Of a stretch of 64,000 bases of DNA, positions 7,592-16,769 are shown piece after piece (the stretch's first letter is position 1; each line of letters opens with the position of its first letter). This DNA is from Pseudomonas sp. Bc-h (GTDB lineage: Bacteria; Pseudomonadota; Gammaproteobacteria; Pseudomonadales; Pseudomonadaceae), in the NCBI RefSeq assembly GCF_002080045.1, contig NZ_MUIN01000010.1, positions 215,516 through 279,515 of the forward strand, in the 5' to 3' direction. The position numbers and the translations under genes were made by a program. The notes beneath the pieces are model-generated. The model saw only the letters and a program-made list of their open reading frames with translations, ran no database searches and had not been told where the DNA came from.

Positions 7592-9817
7592 ATGTCCAAC
7601 CGCTCGAAGATCATCTATACCTTCACCGACGAAGCGCCAGCCCTCGCCACCTACTCACTCCTTCCTATCATCGAAGCGTTCACCGCCTCCGCTGATATCG
7701 CCGTTGAAACCCGCGACATCTCTCTTGCAGCCCGTATCCTGGCCAGCTTCCCCGAGCAGCTGGGCGACAAGAAGGTTTCCGACGATCTGGCAGAGCTGGG
7801 TGAACTGGCGACCACGCCGGAAGCCAACATCATCAAGCTGCCGAACATCAGCGCCTCGGTTCCACAACTGAAGGCCGCGATCAAGGAACTGCAAGCCAAG
7901 GGCTACAACGTCCCGAACTACCCGGACGAAGTCGTTACCGACGCCGACAAGGCCGCCCGTGCTGGCTACGACAAGGTAAAAGGCAGTGCTGTGAACCCGG
8001 TTCTGCGTGAAGGTAACTCTGATCGCCGCGCGCCGCTGTCGGTAAAGAACTACGCTCGCAAGCACCCGCACAAGATGGGCGCCTGGGCTTCTGACTCCAA
8101 GTCCCACGTTGCCCACATGGACAACGGCGACTTCTACGGCAGCGAAAAATCCTCGCTGATCGAAACTGCCGGCGCCGTGAAGATCGAACTGATCGGCAAA
8201 GACGGCAGCACCACTGTACTGAAGGACAAGACTTCGGTCCTGGCCGGTGAAGTGATCGACTGCGCCGTCATGAGCAAGAAAGCCCTGCGCGCTTTCGTCG
8301 CCAAGGAAATCGAAGACGCCAAGAAACTGGGCGTACTGTTCTCCGTTCACCTGAAAGCCACCATGATGAAGGTCTCCGACCCGATCATGTTCGGCGAGTT
8401 CGTCGCCGAGTACTACCAGGACGCCCTGAGCAAGCACGCTGAAGTCCTGAAAGAAATCGGTTTCAACCTGCACAACGGTATCGGCGACCTGTACGCCCGC
8501 ATCAAGGATCTGCCAGCCGACCAGCAAGCGCAGATCGAAGCGGACGTCAAAGCCGTTTACGCGACCCGCCCTCCTCTGGCGATGGTCAACTCCGACAAGG
8601 GCATCACCAACCTGCACGTACCGAGCGACGTCATCGTCGACGCCTCGATGCCTGCGATGATTCGTGACTCCGGCAAGATGTGGAACAACGACGGCGTCCT
8701 GCAGGACACCAAGGCCGTGATCCCGGATCGCTGCTACGCCACCATCTATCAGGCTGTCATCGAAGACTGCAAGAAGCACGGCGCCTTCGATCCGACCACC
8801 ATGGGCAGCGTGCCGAACGTTGGCCTGATGGCGCAGAAAGCCGAAGAGTACGGTTCGCACAACAAGACTTTCCAGATTGAAACCGACGGTGTTGTCCGTG
8901 TAACCGACGACAAAGGTCAGGTTCTGATGGAACAGACCGTCGAAGCCGGCGACATCTGGCGCATGTGCCAGACCAAAGACGCGCCGATCCAGGACTGGGT
9001 CAAACTGGCCGTCAACCGTTCGCGCCTGAGCAACACCCCGGCCATCTTCTGGCTGGACCCTGAGCGTGCTCACGACGCAGTGATGATCAAGAAGGTCGAG
9101 AAGTACCTGAAGGATCACGACACCAACGGTCTGGACATCACCATCAAGTCGCCGGTCGAGGCGATGAAGGTTTCCCTGGAGCGTATCCGCGCGGGCAAGG
9201 ACACCATTTCGGTGACCGGTAACGTGCTGCGTGACTACCTGACCGACCTGTTCCCGATCATGGAACTGGGCACAAGCGCCAAGATGCTGTCGATCGTTCC
9301 GCTGATGAATGGCGGCGGTCTGTTCGAAACCGGCGCTGGCGGTTCGGCTCCAAAGCACGTTCAGCAGCTCAACGAAGAGAACTTCCTGCGCTGGGACTCG
9401 CTGGGCGAATTCCTGGCACTGGCCGCGTCGCTGGAGCATCTGGGCAACGTCTACAACAACCCTAAAGCTTTGGTACTTGCCACTGCCCTGGACAAGGCTA
9501 CCGGCCAGTTCCTGGACAACAACAAGTCGCCATCGCGCAAGGTTGGCGGTATCGACAACCGCGGTAGCCACTTCTATCTGGCCACCTACTGGGCCCAGGC
9601 CCTGGCTGCCCAGACCGAAGATACCGCGCTTCAAGCCAAGTTCACCGAACTGGCCAAGACCCTGACCGACAACGAAGCGACCATCGTTGCCGAGCTCAAT
9701 GCCGTGCAGGGCAAGCCACTGGATATCGGCGGTTACTACTTCGCCACTCCGGAGCTGGCCAGCAAAGCCATGCGCCCTAGCGCCACCTTGAACAACGCCA
9801 TCAACGCGTTGAAGTAA
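7592..9817 (+). CDS. idh: NADP-dependent isocitrate dehydrogenase, monomeric type
   Basis: This is the large single-chain isocitrate dehydrogenase, unrelated in length to Icd. The 741-residue protein begins MSNRSKIIYTFTDEAPALAT and ends PSATLNNAINALK, both typical of the family. A longer open frame begins 21 codons upstream, but those residues are basic and atypical, and an AAGAGAG lies ahead of the ATG at 7592. It catalyses the same step as Icd, so pseudomonads can adjust flux between TCA cycle and glyoxylate shunt at two dehydrogenases and at AceA (7 kb away). Its own terminator follows. Confidence 0.97.
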   Translation: MSNRSKIIYTFTDEAPALATYSLLPIIEAFTASADIAVETRDISLAARILASFPEQLGDKKVSDDLAELGELATTPEANIIKLPNISASVPQLKAAIKELQAKGYNVPNYPDEVVTDADKAARAGYDKVKGSAVNPVLREGNSDRRAPLSVKNYARKHPHKMGAWASDSKSHVAHMDNGDFYGSEKSSLIETAGAVKIELIGKDGSTTVLKDKTSVLAGEVIDCAVMSKKALRAFVAKEIEDAKKLGVLFSVHLKATMMKVSDPIMFGEFVAEYYQDALSKHAEVLKEIGFNLHNGIGDLYARIKDLPADQQAQIEADVKAVYATRPPLAMVNSDKGITNLHVPSDVIVDASMPAMIRDSGKMWNNDGVLQDTKAVIPDRCYATIYQAVIEDCKKHGAFDPTTMGSVPNVGLMAQKAEEYGSHNKTFQIETDGVVRVTDDKGQVLMEQTVEAGDIWRMCQTKDAPIQDWVKLAVNRSRLSNTPAIFWLDPERAHDAVMIKKVEKYLKDHDTNGLDITIKSPVEAMKVSLERIRAGKDTISVTGNVLRDYLTDLFPIMELGTSAKMLSIVPLMNGGGLFETGAGGSAPKHVQQLNEENFLRWDSLGEFLALAASLEHLGNVYNNPKALVLATALDKATGQFLDNNKSPSRKVGGIDNRGSHFYLATYWAQALAAQTEDTALQAKFTELAKTLTDNEATIVAELNAVQGKPLDIGGYYFATPELASKAMRPSATLNNAINALK

Positions 9818-9857
9818 GGTTTGCCAGGTCGGCGGTTCATCCCGCCGAACGCATCAT

Positions 9858-9889
9858 GAAAACCCCGGCCAAGTGCCGGGGTTTTCTAT
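9858..9889 (+). terminator. Rho-independent terminator after idh
   Basis: GAAAACCCCGGC and GCCGGGGTTTTC form a near-perfect 12-base stem, 40 bases after the idh stop. Confidence 0.9.
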
Positions 9890-9925
9890 TAGGAATACCT
9901 TCATCACACGGCTTGAACGCAATCT

Positions 9926-10017
9926 CTGTGGGAGCTGCCGGAGGTTACGACGGTGGCGAAAGCGGTTTGCCTGACACACCGCATCGCTGCCGTCTTAACC
10001 TGCTATGTCTCCCACAG
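9926..10017. repeat. Short inverted-repeat element bounded by CTGTGGGAG / CTCCCACAG
   Basis: Perfect 9-base terminal inverted repeats enclose a 92-base element with an internal GACGG..GCGATGCGGTG-type inverted segment. It resembles, on the opposite strand, the B modules of the 33.9-35.7 kb array, which also contain CTGTGGGAG, ACGGCAGCGA and a GCGGTGGGTCAG-like stretch. It lies just upstream of nudJ. Confidence 0.65.
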
Positions 10018-10081
10018 AAACTGCGTCGGACATGAAATTTCAGCCGCACCCTGTTTACAGGGGAATTTGAGGAGATACCCA

Positions 10082-10522
10082 GTGACCTGGCAACCCCACA
10101 TCACCGTCGCAACCATCGTCGAAGACAACGGCCGCTTTCTGTTCGTCGAGGAATCGAAAAACAACAAACTCGTCCTCAACCAGCCTGCCGGCCATCTGGA
10201 AGCCAACGAAACCCTGCGTGAAGCCGCCATACGCGAAACGCTGGAGGAGACCGGCTGGGACGTTGAACTGACCGGTGTGGTCGGCATTTACCTGTACACC
10301 GCGCCGAGCAACGGTGTGACTTACCAGCGGGTGTGCTTTGCAGCGAAGGCGACAAAGCACCATCCCGAGCGCGAACTGGACACCGGCATCGTGGGCGCGC
10401 CGTGGTTCACGCGAGACGAGTTGGCCAGCCAACCCGAGCGCTGGCGCAGCCACCTGGTGCTGGAGTGCGTTGACGACTACCTCGCCGGGCCCGTCCACAG
10501 CCTGGATGTGGTGCGCGACTGA
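10082..10522 (+). CDS. nudJ: NUDIX hydrolase, NudJ-like
   Basis: The 146-residue protein contains a textbook Nudix box (Gx5Ex7REx2EExG) at about residues 39-61, from GHLEANE to REtlEEtGw, the metal and pyrophosphate site of the family. The GTG start at 10082 has GAGGAG about 8 bases upstream. A longer frame from 9953 runs through the repeat element and is rejected. In E. coli the same order nudJ-mnmA-hflD-purB occurs, where NudJ hydrolyses nucleoside tri- and diphosphates and HMP-PP. That synteny is the reason for the symbol; substrate specificity is inferred. Confidence 0.85.
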   Translation: MTWQPHITVATIVEDNGRFLFVEESKNNKLVLNQPAGHLEANETLREAAIRETLEETGWDVELTGVVGIYLYTAPSNGVTYQRVCFAAKATKHHPERELDTGIVGAPWFTRDELASQPERWRSHLVLECVDDYLAGPVHSLDVVRD

Positions 10523-10605
10523 TGCGCGCAACTGAATAGCTTTTAGCCTTGGCGTCGAGTCCCTGATAGAATCGCGTCCTTTTCCAAGCTACCCATCGAA
10601 TTCCT

Positions 10606-11736
10606 ATGTCTGATTCAGCCTTTTCCGATACAGAAAAGAAGCGCGTCATTGTCGGCATGTCCGGCGGCGTGGATTCTTCGGTCTCCGCCCTTCTGCTCAT
10701 GGAGCAGGGGTATCAGGTGGAAGGCCTGTTCATGAAGAACTGGGAAGAAGACGACGGAACGGAATACTGCACCGCCATGGACGACCTCGCGGACGCCCAG
10801 GCCGTGTGCGACCGGATCGGTATCAAGCTGCACACCGTGAACTTCGCCGCCGAATACTGGGATAACGTCTTCGAGCACTTCCTCGAAGAATACAAAGCCG
10901 GTCGCACGCCGAACCCGGACATCCTGTGCAACCGCGAGATCAAGTTCAAAGCCTTCCTCGACTACGCCTTCATGCTCGGCGCCGACCTGATCGCCACCGG
11001 TCATTACGTGCGTCGTCGCGATATCGATGGCCGCACCGAGCTGCTCAAGGGCCTGGACCCGAACAAGGATCAGAGCTATTTCCTGCACGCCGTGGCAGGT
11101 GAACAGATCGCCAAGACCCTGTTCCCGGTCGGCGAACTGGAAAAGCCCGAAGTGCGCGCGATTGCCGAAAAGTACCAGTTGGCGACGGCAAAAAAGAAAG
11201 ACTCCACCGGTATCTGCTTCATTGGCGAGCGTCGTTTTACCGACTTCCTCAAGCAGTACCTGCCTGCGCAGCCCGGCGAGATCAAGACCACCGAGGGTGA
11301 AGTCATTGGCCGCCACGCGGGCCTGATGTACCACACCATCGGCCAGCGTCAGGGCCTGGGCATCGGCGGCCTGAAGGACGCCGGCGACGAGCCGTGGTAT
11401 GTGCTGGAAAAAGACCTGACCAACAACGTGCTGATCGTCGGCCAAGGTAATGAACACCCATGGTTGTTCTCCCGCGCCCTGCTGGCTTCGGAAATCTACT
11501 GGGTCAACCCGATCGACCTGAGCAGCCCGCGCCAGCTGACTGCCAAGGTACGCTATCGCCAGGGCGATCAGAGCTGCACGCTTGAACACACTGAAACCGG
11601 TTACCGTGCCACCTTCGACGAGCCGCAACGCGCTGTGACGCCCGGCCAGTCTGTTGTGTTCTACGACGGCGAAATCTGCCTCGGCGGTGGCGTCATTGAA
11701 ATCGCCGAACCCTGGCACAGCAAGGACGCTCGTTGA
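10606..11736 (+). CDS. mnmA: tRNA-specific 2-thiouridylase MnmA
   Basis: MnmA installs the 2-thio group at the wobble uridine of Lys, Glu and Gln tRNAs, using sulphur relayed through the Tus proteins. The 376-residue protein shows the PP-loop GMSGGVDSS near residue 18, the first catalytic cysteine in DILCNREIKF near 106, and the second in STGICFIGER near 206. Length is normal. It overlaps hflD by one base (TGATG), indicating coupled translation. Confidence 0.98.
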   Translation: MSDSAFSDTEKKRVIVGMSGGVDSSVSALLLMEQGYQVEGLFMKNWEEDDGTEYCTAMDDLADAQAVCDRIGIKLHTVNFAAEYWDNVFEHFLEEYKAGRTPNPDILCNREIKFKAFLDYAFMLGADLIATGHYVRRRDIDGRTELLKGLDPNKDQSYFLHAVAGEQIAKTLFPVGELEKPEVRAIAEKYQLATAKKKDSTGICFIGERRFTDFLKQYLPAQPGEIKTTEGEVIGRHAGLMYHTIGQRQGLGIGGLKDAGDEPWYVLEKDLTNNVLIVGQGNEHPWLFSRALLASEIYWVNPIDLSSPRQLTAKVRYRQGDQSCTLEHTETGYRATFDEPQRAVTPGQSVVFYDGEICLGGGVIEIAEPWHSKDAR

Positions 11737-12356
11737 TGAGTCCGATTCAAGAGCAACTCACCGCGCTGGGCGGCGTGTTTCAGGCGGCCGTGCTGGTGGA
11801 TCGCATCGCCAAGACCGGCCAGGCCAGCGAAGCAGCAGTGGGTTGCCTGCTCGGCGGCCTGCTGGTGATGGACCCCAAGGACACGCTGGACGTGTTCGGT
11901 GGTGACGACCTGAACCTGCGCGAGGGCTATCGCGCCCTCGCCAGTGCCCTTGAGCGCGACCCAGGCACCTTGCAGCGCGAGCCTTTGCGCTACGCCCTGG
12001 CGATGCTGGGTCTTGAGCGTCAGCTGTCCAAGCGCGACGACATGCTCGAAACCATCGGCAAGCGACTGCCGCAGATCAAGTCTCAGGTCGAACACTTCGG
12101 TATCGTTCACGAGAACGTGATCGCCGCCAGCGGTGCGCTCTATCAAGACACCTTGAGTACCTTGCGCCAGCGGATTCAGGTCCACGGCGACATGCGCAAC
12201 CTGCAACAACCGAACAACGCCTCGAAAATCCGCGCCCTGCTCCTGGCCGGTATTCGCTGCGCGCGACTTTGGCGACAAGTGGGCGGTCACCGCTGGCAAC
12301 TGGTCATCAGCCGTCGCAAGTTATTGAAAGAACTGTATCCCTTGCTGCACGGCTGA
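11736..12356 (+). CDS. hflD: High frequency lysogenization protein HflD
   Basis: The 206-residue protein is an all-helical HflD family member (MSPIQEQLTALGGVFQAAVLVD at the start, with a break after residue 20 in quoting). In E. coli HflD is membrane-associated and binds phage lambda CII; its housekeeping role is not settled. The start is the ATG overlapping the mnmA stop. Gene order mnmA-hflD-purB is conserved across gamma-proteobacteria, which supports the call more than any single motif. Confidence 0.93.
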   Translation: MSPIQEQLTALGGVFQAAVLVDRIAKTGQASEAAVGCLLGGLLVMDPKDTLDVFGGDDLNLREGYRALASALERDPGTLQREPLRYALAMLGLERQLSKRDDMLETIGKRLPQIKSQVEHFGIVHENVIAASGALYQDTLSTLRQRIQVHGDMRNLQQPNNASKIRALLLAGIRCARLWRQVGGHRWQLVISRRKLLKELYPLLHG

Positions 12357-12488
12357 TCGCCGAGCGCGGCGGAACAGCGCATTTACCCGACACAGCGCGA
12401 TCCATCTCGGTCAACCGGCCTCGGCTGAACCGAATTTTCATGTATGATACGCGCCCCTTTTCGTTGCCCGACTGTCCGAGAACACCCC

Positions 12489-13859
12489 ATGCAGCTTTCT
12501 TCGCTCACTGCGGTTTCCCCTGTAGACGGCCGCTACGCCGGCAAAACCCAGGCCCTGCGCCCTGTTTTCAGCGAATACGGCCTGATCCGTTTCCGCGCCC
12601 TCGTCGAAGTCCGCTGGCTCCAGCGCCTGGCGGCTCACCCGCAAATTCCTGAAGTCCCGGCATTCTCCGCCGAAGCCAACGCCATTCTCGACGCGCTGGC
12701 CGATGACTTCGCCGTGGAACACGCCGAGCGCGTGAAAGAGATCGAGCGCACCACCAACCACGACGTCAAGGCGATCGAATACCTGCTCAAGGAGCAGGCC
12801 GCCAAGTTGCCGGAACTGGCCAAGGTCAGCGAATTCATCCACTTCGCCTGCACCAGTGAAGACATCAACAACCTGTCCCACGCGCTGATGCTGCGTGAGG
12901 GCCGCGACACCGTGCTGCTGCCGCTGATGCGTCAGATCGCCGAATCCATCCGCGAACTGGCGATCCGCTTCGCCGCGGTGCCGATGCTGTCGCGCACCCA
13001 CGGTCAGCCTGCTTCGCCGACCACTTTGGGCAAAGAGCTGGCGAACGTCGTCTACCGTCTGGAGCGTCAGATCGCTCAGGTCGCCGTCGTTCCGCTGCTG
13101 GGCAAGATCAACGGCGCCGTTGGCAACTACAACGCCCACCTGTCGGCCTACCCGGACATCGACTGGGAAGCCAATGCCCGCGCTTTCATCGAAGACGAGC
13201 TGGGCCTGGGCTTCAACCCGTACACCACGCAGATCGAGCCGCACGACTACATTGCCGAGCTGTTCGACGCGATCGCCCGTTACAACACCATCCTGATCGA
13301 TTTCGACCGCGATATCTGGGGCTACATCTCCCTGGGTTACTTCAAGCAGAAGACCGTCGCTGGCGAAATCGGCTCCTCGACCATGCCGCACAAGGTCAAC
13401 CCGATCGACTTCGAAAACTCCGAAGGCAACCTGGGTATCGCCAACGCGCTATTCCAGCACCTGGCGAGCAAGCTGCCGATCTCCCGCTGGCAGCGCGACC
13501 TGACCGACTCCACCGTATTGCGCAACCTCGGCGTGGGCTTCGCTCACAGCGTGATTGCCTACGAGGCGAGCCTCAAAGGTATCGGCAAGCTGGAGCTGAA
13601 CGAACAGAAGATCGCCGCCGATCTGGACGCTTGCTGGGAAGTCCTGGCTGAGCCGATCCAGACCGTAATGCGCCGCTACGACATCGAGAACCCGTACGAG
13701 AAGCTGAAAGAACTGACTCGCGGCAAGGGCATCAGTCCTGAAGCGCTGCAGACTTTCATCGACGGTCTGGACATGCCTGCCGAAGCGAAGGCCGAGCTGA
13801 AAAAGCTGACACCGGCTAACTACATCGGCAATGCCGTGGCTCAAGCCAAGCGCATCTGA
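12489..13859 (+). CDS. purB: Adenylosuccinate lyase
   Basis: PurB cleaves SAICAR and adenylosuccinate, two steps of purine synthesis. The 456-residue protein begins MQLSSLTAVSPVDGRY and holds the superfamily signature GSSTMPHKVNPIDFEN near residue 296-311, with the catalytic serine loop, plus SRTHGQPASPTTLGKE near 168. A 15-codon upstream extension of the frame lacks a ribosome site and was not used. It is 132 bases after hflD and followed by a terminator. Confidence 0.98.
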   Translation: MQLSSLTAVSPVDGRYAGKTQALRPVFSEYGLIRFRALVEVRWLQRLAAHPQIPEVPAFSAEANAILDALADDFAVEHAERVKEIERTTNHDVKAIEYLLKEQAAKLPELAKVSEFIHFACTSEDINNLSHALMLREGRDTVLLPLMRQIAESIRELAIRFAAVPMLSRTHGQPASPTTLGKELANVVYRLERQIAQVAVVPLLGKINGAVGNYNAHLSAYPDIDWEANARAFIEDELGLGFNPYTTQIEPHDYIAELFDAIARYNTILIDFDRDIWGYISLGYFKQKTVAGEIGSSTMPHKVNPIDFENSEGNLGIANALFQHLASKLPISRWQRDLTDSTVLRNLGVGFAHSVIAYEASLKGIGKLELNEQKIAADLDACWEVLAEPIQTVMRRYDIENPYEKLKELTRGKGISPEALQTFIDGLDMPAEAKAELKKLTPANYIGNAVAQAKRI

Positions 13860-13880
13860 TAGCACCGTACACGCTCTAAG

Positions 13881-13904
13881 CGCCCGGCTGAGCCGGGCGT
13901 TTTT
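13881..13904 (+). terminator. Rho-independent terminator after purB
   Basis: CGCCCGGC, a TGA loop, GCCGGGCG and a run of five T's lie about 20 bases past the purB stop. Confidence 0.88.
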
Positions 13905-13943
13905 ATTCCAGTCTGAAAAATACGTTTTTTCAATAGGTTACAC

Positions 13944-15110
13944 ATGAATCCTGATATTCCTGTTCAGCTGCTAGGCGGCATCACGGCGCGCGAGTTCCTG
14001 CGTGATTACTGGCAGAAAAAACCCCTGCTGATCCGCCAGGCCATTCCGGATTTCGAAAGCCCGATCGACCCTGACGAACTGGCCGGCCTGGCACTGGAAG
14101 AGGAAGTCGAGTCGCGCCTGATCATCGAAAACGGCGTTCGCCCTTGGGAAATGCGTCGCGGCCCGTTCGCCGAAGACGAGTTCAGCAAGCTGCCGGAAAC
14201 CGAGTGGACACTGCTGGTTCAGGCAGTGGATCAGTTCGTCCCGGAAGTCGCCGAGCTGCTGGAAAACTTCCGTTTTCTGCCGAGTTGGCGCATCGATGAC
14301 GTGATGATCAGCTACGCAGCGCCAGGTGGCAGCGTCGGCCCGCACTTCGACAACTACGACGTCTTCCTGCTGCAAGGCCATGGCAAGCGCCACTGGAAAA
14401 TCGGCCAGATGTGCGACACCGACAGCCCGCTGCTGGAGCACGCCGACCTGCGCATCCTCGCCGACTTCCAGGGCAGCGATGAATGGACGCTCGAGCCGGG
14501 CGACATGCTGTATCTGCCGCCTCGCCTGGCTCACTGGGGTGTAGCCGTGGACGACTGCCTGACCTATTCCGTCGGCTTCCGCGCACCGAGCGCCGCTGAA
14601 GTGCTGACCCACTTCACCGACTTCCTCAGCCAGTTCATGTCCGACGAAGAGCGCTACACCGACGCCGATGCCCAGCCGGTCAGCGACCCGCACCAGATTC
14701 AACGCGACGCCCTCGACCGCCTTAAGGCATTGCTGGCCGAGCACATGGGCGACGAACGCCTGCTGTTGACCTGGTTCGGCCAGTTCATGACCGAACCACG
14801 CTACCCGGAACTGGTGACAGGCCCGGAGCTGGACGACGCCGAACTGCTCGACAGCCTCGAACAGGGCGCGATCCTGATTCGCAACCCGAGCGCGCGCCTG
14901 GCCTGGTCAGAAGTGGACGAAGACCTGCTGCTGTTCGCCAGCGGTCAAAGCCGCTTGCTGCCCGGTCGTCTGCGCGAACTGTTGAAACTGGTCTGTGCGG
15001 CCGATGCACTGCATATGGATAATCTGGGCCAATGGCTGGCAGATGAAGATGGTCGCGACCTGCTCTGTGAGCTGGTCAAACAAGGAAGTCTGGGGTTTGC
15101 TGATGAATAA
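13944..15110 (+). CDS. JmjC-type cupin, probable ribosomal protein L16 arginine hydroxylase (RoxA/YcfD-like)
   Basis: The 388-residue protein has a JmjC/cupin fold: HxD iron-binding motif (His134, Asp136 in GPHFDNYDVFLLQGHGKRHW) and a distal His in PPRLAHWGVAV near 197. YcfD of E. coli (about 373 residues) is a 2-oxoglutarate/Fe(II) oxygenase that hydroxylates an arginine of ribosomal protein L16; length and motif spacing agree. After the catalytic domain comes a helical C-terminal region, as in YcfD. It overlaps the following GNAT gene by 8 bases, so the two are probably co-translated. The substrate is inferred from the family. Confidence 0.85.
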   Translation: MNPDIPVQLLGGITAREFLRDYWQKKPLLIRQAIPDFESPIDPDELAGLALEEEVESRLIIENGVRPWEMRRGPFAEDEFSKLPETEWTLLVQAVDQFVPEVAELLENFRFLPSWRIDDVMISYAAPGGSVGPHFDNYDVFLLQGHGKRHWKIGQMCDTDSPLLEHADLRILADFQGSDEWTLEPGDMLYLPPRLAHWGVAVDDCLTYSVGFRAPSAAEVLTHFTDFLSQFMSDEERYTDADAQPVSDPHQIQRDALDRLKALLAEHMGDERLLLTWFGQFMTEPRYPELVTGPELDDAELLDSLEQGAILIRNPSARLAWSEVDEDLLLFASGQSRLLPGRLRELLKLVCAADALHMDNLGQWLADEDGRDLLCELVKQGSLGFADE

Positions 15111-15528
15111 GATCCGTGTACGGGTAGCCGACTGGCAGAAAGATAACGCCGACATCCGGCGCATTCGCGAAGCCGTGTTCATCGCCGAGCAATCGGTACC
15201 GCCCGAACTGGAATGGGACGCTGAAGACGCAGGTGCCCTGCACTTCCTGGCACTGGAAGGTGACTATCCGATCGGCACCGCGCGCTTGCTGCCGGACGGT
15301 GAAATCGGTCGCCTGTCGGTACTCAAGGATTGGCGCGGGCTCAACGTCGGTGATGCACTGCTCAAGGCGGTGATCACCGAGGCGGAAAACCGTGATTTGA
15401 AGGAACAGAAACTCAGCGCTCAGGTGTACGCCACCGCGTTCTATGAGCGTTTTGATTTCACCGTGGTCAGCGAAGAGTTCCTCGAAGCCGGCCTGCCCCA
15501 CGTCGACATGGTGCGCAACTCGCGCTGA
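15103..15528 (+). CDS. GNAT family N-acetyltransferase
   Basis: The 141-residue protein is a compact GNAT acetyltransferase. The acetyl-CoA binding region is the EIGRLSVLKDWRGLNVGDAL segment near residues 67-86, a variant of the R/QxxGxG/A loop (RGLNVGDAL), followed by helix and the YATAFYERFDF motif. The start ATG lies inside the end of the upstream cupin gene; the longer frame from 14995 reads through the cupin coding sequence in another phase and is rejected. The substrate is unknown. Tight coupling to a putative ribosomal oxygenase invites the guess that it also modifies a protein, but nothing in the sequence proves this. Confidence 0.85.
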   Translation: MNKIRVRVADWQKDNADIRRIREAVFIAEQSVPPELEWDAEDAGALHFLALEGDYPIGTARLLPDGEIGRLSVLKDWRGLNVGDALLKAVITEAENRDLKEQKLSAQVYATAFYERFDFTVVSEEFLEAGLPHVDMVRNSR

Positions 15529-15549
15529 ACCGCCATCAACGCGCATAGC

Positions 15550-15607
15550 GAACGCCCCGGTGGTCTTGCCTCAGCGACTATGCTGAAACGAGAACACCGG
15601 GGCGTTC
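15550..15607 (+). terminator. Long-range inverted repeat after the cupin-GNAT pair
   Basis: Perfect 13-base arms GAACGCCCCGGTG (15550-15562) and CACCGGGGCGTTC (15595-15607) enclose about 32 bases holding a nested TCAGC..GCTGA stem. The usual T run is missing. It could be an atypical terminator or another small structured element. Confidence 0.5.
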
Positions 15608-15711
15608 TGCTGTATGCGATTCAATTTGGGCCTGTCCAGGCCGACAAACTGGCGAGCTGTTACCTTATAAACCTTGACGCCTTGATGCCCCCTCCCGCGG
15701 AGATCACACCG

Positions 15712-16500
15712 ATGTCGTTACGTACCCTGCTCGCTTCAGTGCTGTTGGCTTGCAGCTTTACGGCCGTTGCCGCCACCGAAGTCATTCCCCTCAACTACCG
15801 CACCAGCGACGACGTAATACCTGCCGTGAAGTCATTCCTGGGCAACGAAGGCAGCGTCAACGCCTACGGCAACAAACTGATCGTCAATGCAGAGCCAGGC
15901 AAGATCGACGAATTGCGCGACTTTCTGGCCCAGCTCGACACGGCCCCCAAGCGCCTGTTGATCAGCGTGGACACCAGCGACAACAGCATTCAAAGCGATC
16001 AGGGCTATTCCGTGAACGGCACCGTGCGCTCGCAAAATGGCAACGTCAGCGCCAACGGCCAGACACGCATCATCAACTACGGCACCGCCAGCCGCGACGG
16101 CGGCGTCCAGCAGGTTCAGGCCAACGAGGGCACTCCGGCGCTGATTCAAGTGGGCCAGAGCGTGCCCATCACCGACGTACAGACCGATTCCTACGGCTAT
16201 GCGCAGACCAACACTCAATACCGCAACGTGACCCGCGGCTTCTACGTGACAGCCAGTGTTACCGGCGACATCGTCCACCTGAGCATCAGCACCAACAACG
16301 ACCGCATGAGCCATCAACGCGCCGACGCGATCAAGGTGCAAAGCACGGACACCCAAGTCAGTGGCCGTCTCGGCGAGTGGATCACCCTGGCAAGCGTCAG
16401 CGATCAGTCTCGTGCCGACGAACAAGGCATCGCGCGACGTTATTCCACTCAAGGTCGTGATGACATGACCTTGCGCGTAAAAGTCGACAGCCTCGATTGA
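15712..16500 (+). CDS. Exported secretin N-domain protein
   Basis: From the ATG at 15712 the 262-residue product begins with a signal peptide (MSLRTLLASVLLACSFTAVA, cleaved after the ATA-like site). It then has a secretin/TonB short N-terminal type domain (about 22-90: VIPLNYRTSDDVIPAVKSFL, later NKLIVNAEPGKIDELRDFLA) that matches the repeat domains of type II and III secretins. The rest is a Ser/Asn/Gln/Thr-rich beta region without enough length for a full pore. It is therefore not a complete secretin. The longer upstream start at 15580 lies inside the preceding inverted repeat and is unlikely. No secretion genes are adjacent; function unknown. Confidence 0.75.
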   Translation: MSLRTLLASVLLACSFTAVAATEVIPLNYRTSDDVIPAVKSFLGNEGSVNAYGNKLIVNAEPGKIDELRDFLAQLDTAPKRLLISVDTSDNSIQSDQGYSVNGTVRSQNGNVSANGQTRIINYGTASRDGGVQQVQANEGTPALIQVGQSVPITDVQTDSYGYAQTNTQYRNVTRGFYVTASVTGDIVHLSISTNNDRMSHQRADAIKVQSTDTQVSGRLGEWITLASVSDQSRADEQGIARRYSTQGRDDMTLRVKVDSLD

Positions 16501-16521
16501 ACCCACATCAACGCCCCACTG

Positions 16522-16588
16522 TGTAGCAATCCGGCTTGACGGCGGTGACGCATCAAGATCGCCACCATCGGCAAGCCATGCTGCCGCA
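16522..16588. repeat. Degenerate REPIN
   Basis: TGTAGCAATCCGGCTTGACGG and a partner ending CGGCAAGCCATGCTGCCGCAG keep the layout of the intact REPIN at 63273-63344 but with several substitutions. Confidence 0.6.
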
Positions 16589-16620
16589 GACGTCCCCACA
16601 CCCGCTGGCCAAACAAATGA

Positions 16621-16644
16621 TGTAGTGCCAGATTTTCCACTACA
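16621..16644. promoter_or_regulatory. Dyad TGTAGT-N12-ACTACA (candidate RccR-type operator)
   Basis: Perfect inverted half-sites, extended by one more pair (TGTAGTG/CACTACA), lie 427 bases before the aceA start. From memory, the carbon regulator RccR of P. fluorescens recognises TGTAGT/ACTACA half-sites and controls aceA; I cannot check the exact spacing rule. Confidence 0.55.
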
Positions 16645-16743
16645 TAGCCCCTCCCTGTCCGTGACCGCCCAGTCCTGTAGCGGCTTTGCGGTATCAGTAC
16701 CTTCGAGCCCGAAACTGACTGACGGGTCGTATTAGACAAAAAA

Positions 16744-16769
16744 TGTAGTACAGCAAAATAAGCACTACA
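16744..16769. promoter_or_regulatory. Second dyad TGTAGT-N14-ACTACA
   Basis: The same half-sites recur 123 bases downstream with a 14-base spacer, nearer the aceA start and within an A-rich stretch that could hold the core promoter. Confidence 0.55.

Noticed and set aside
7655..9634. 659-codon antisense frame opposite idh
   Set aside because: Shadow of a highly biased GC-rich gene; the plus-strand protein is unmistakable.
15550..15607. tRNA-like or attenuator structure after the GNAT gene
   Set aside because: It has a long stem with a nested hairpin but no tRNA arms, no CCA end and no leader peptide.
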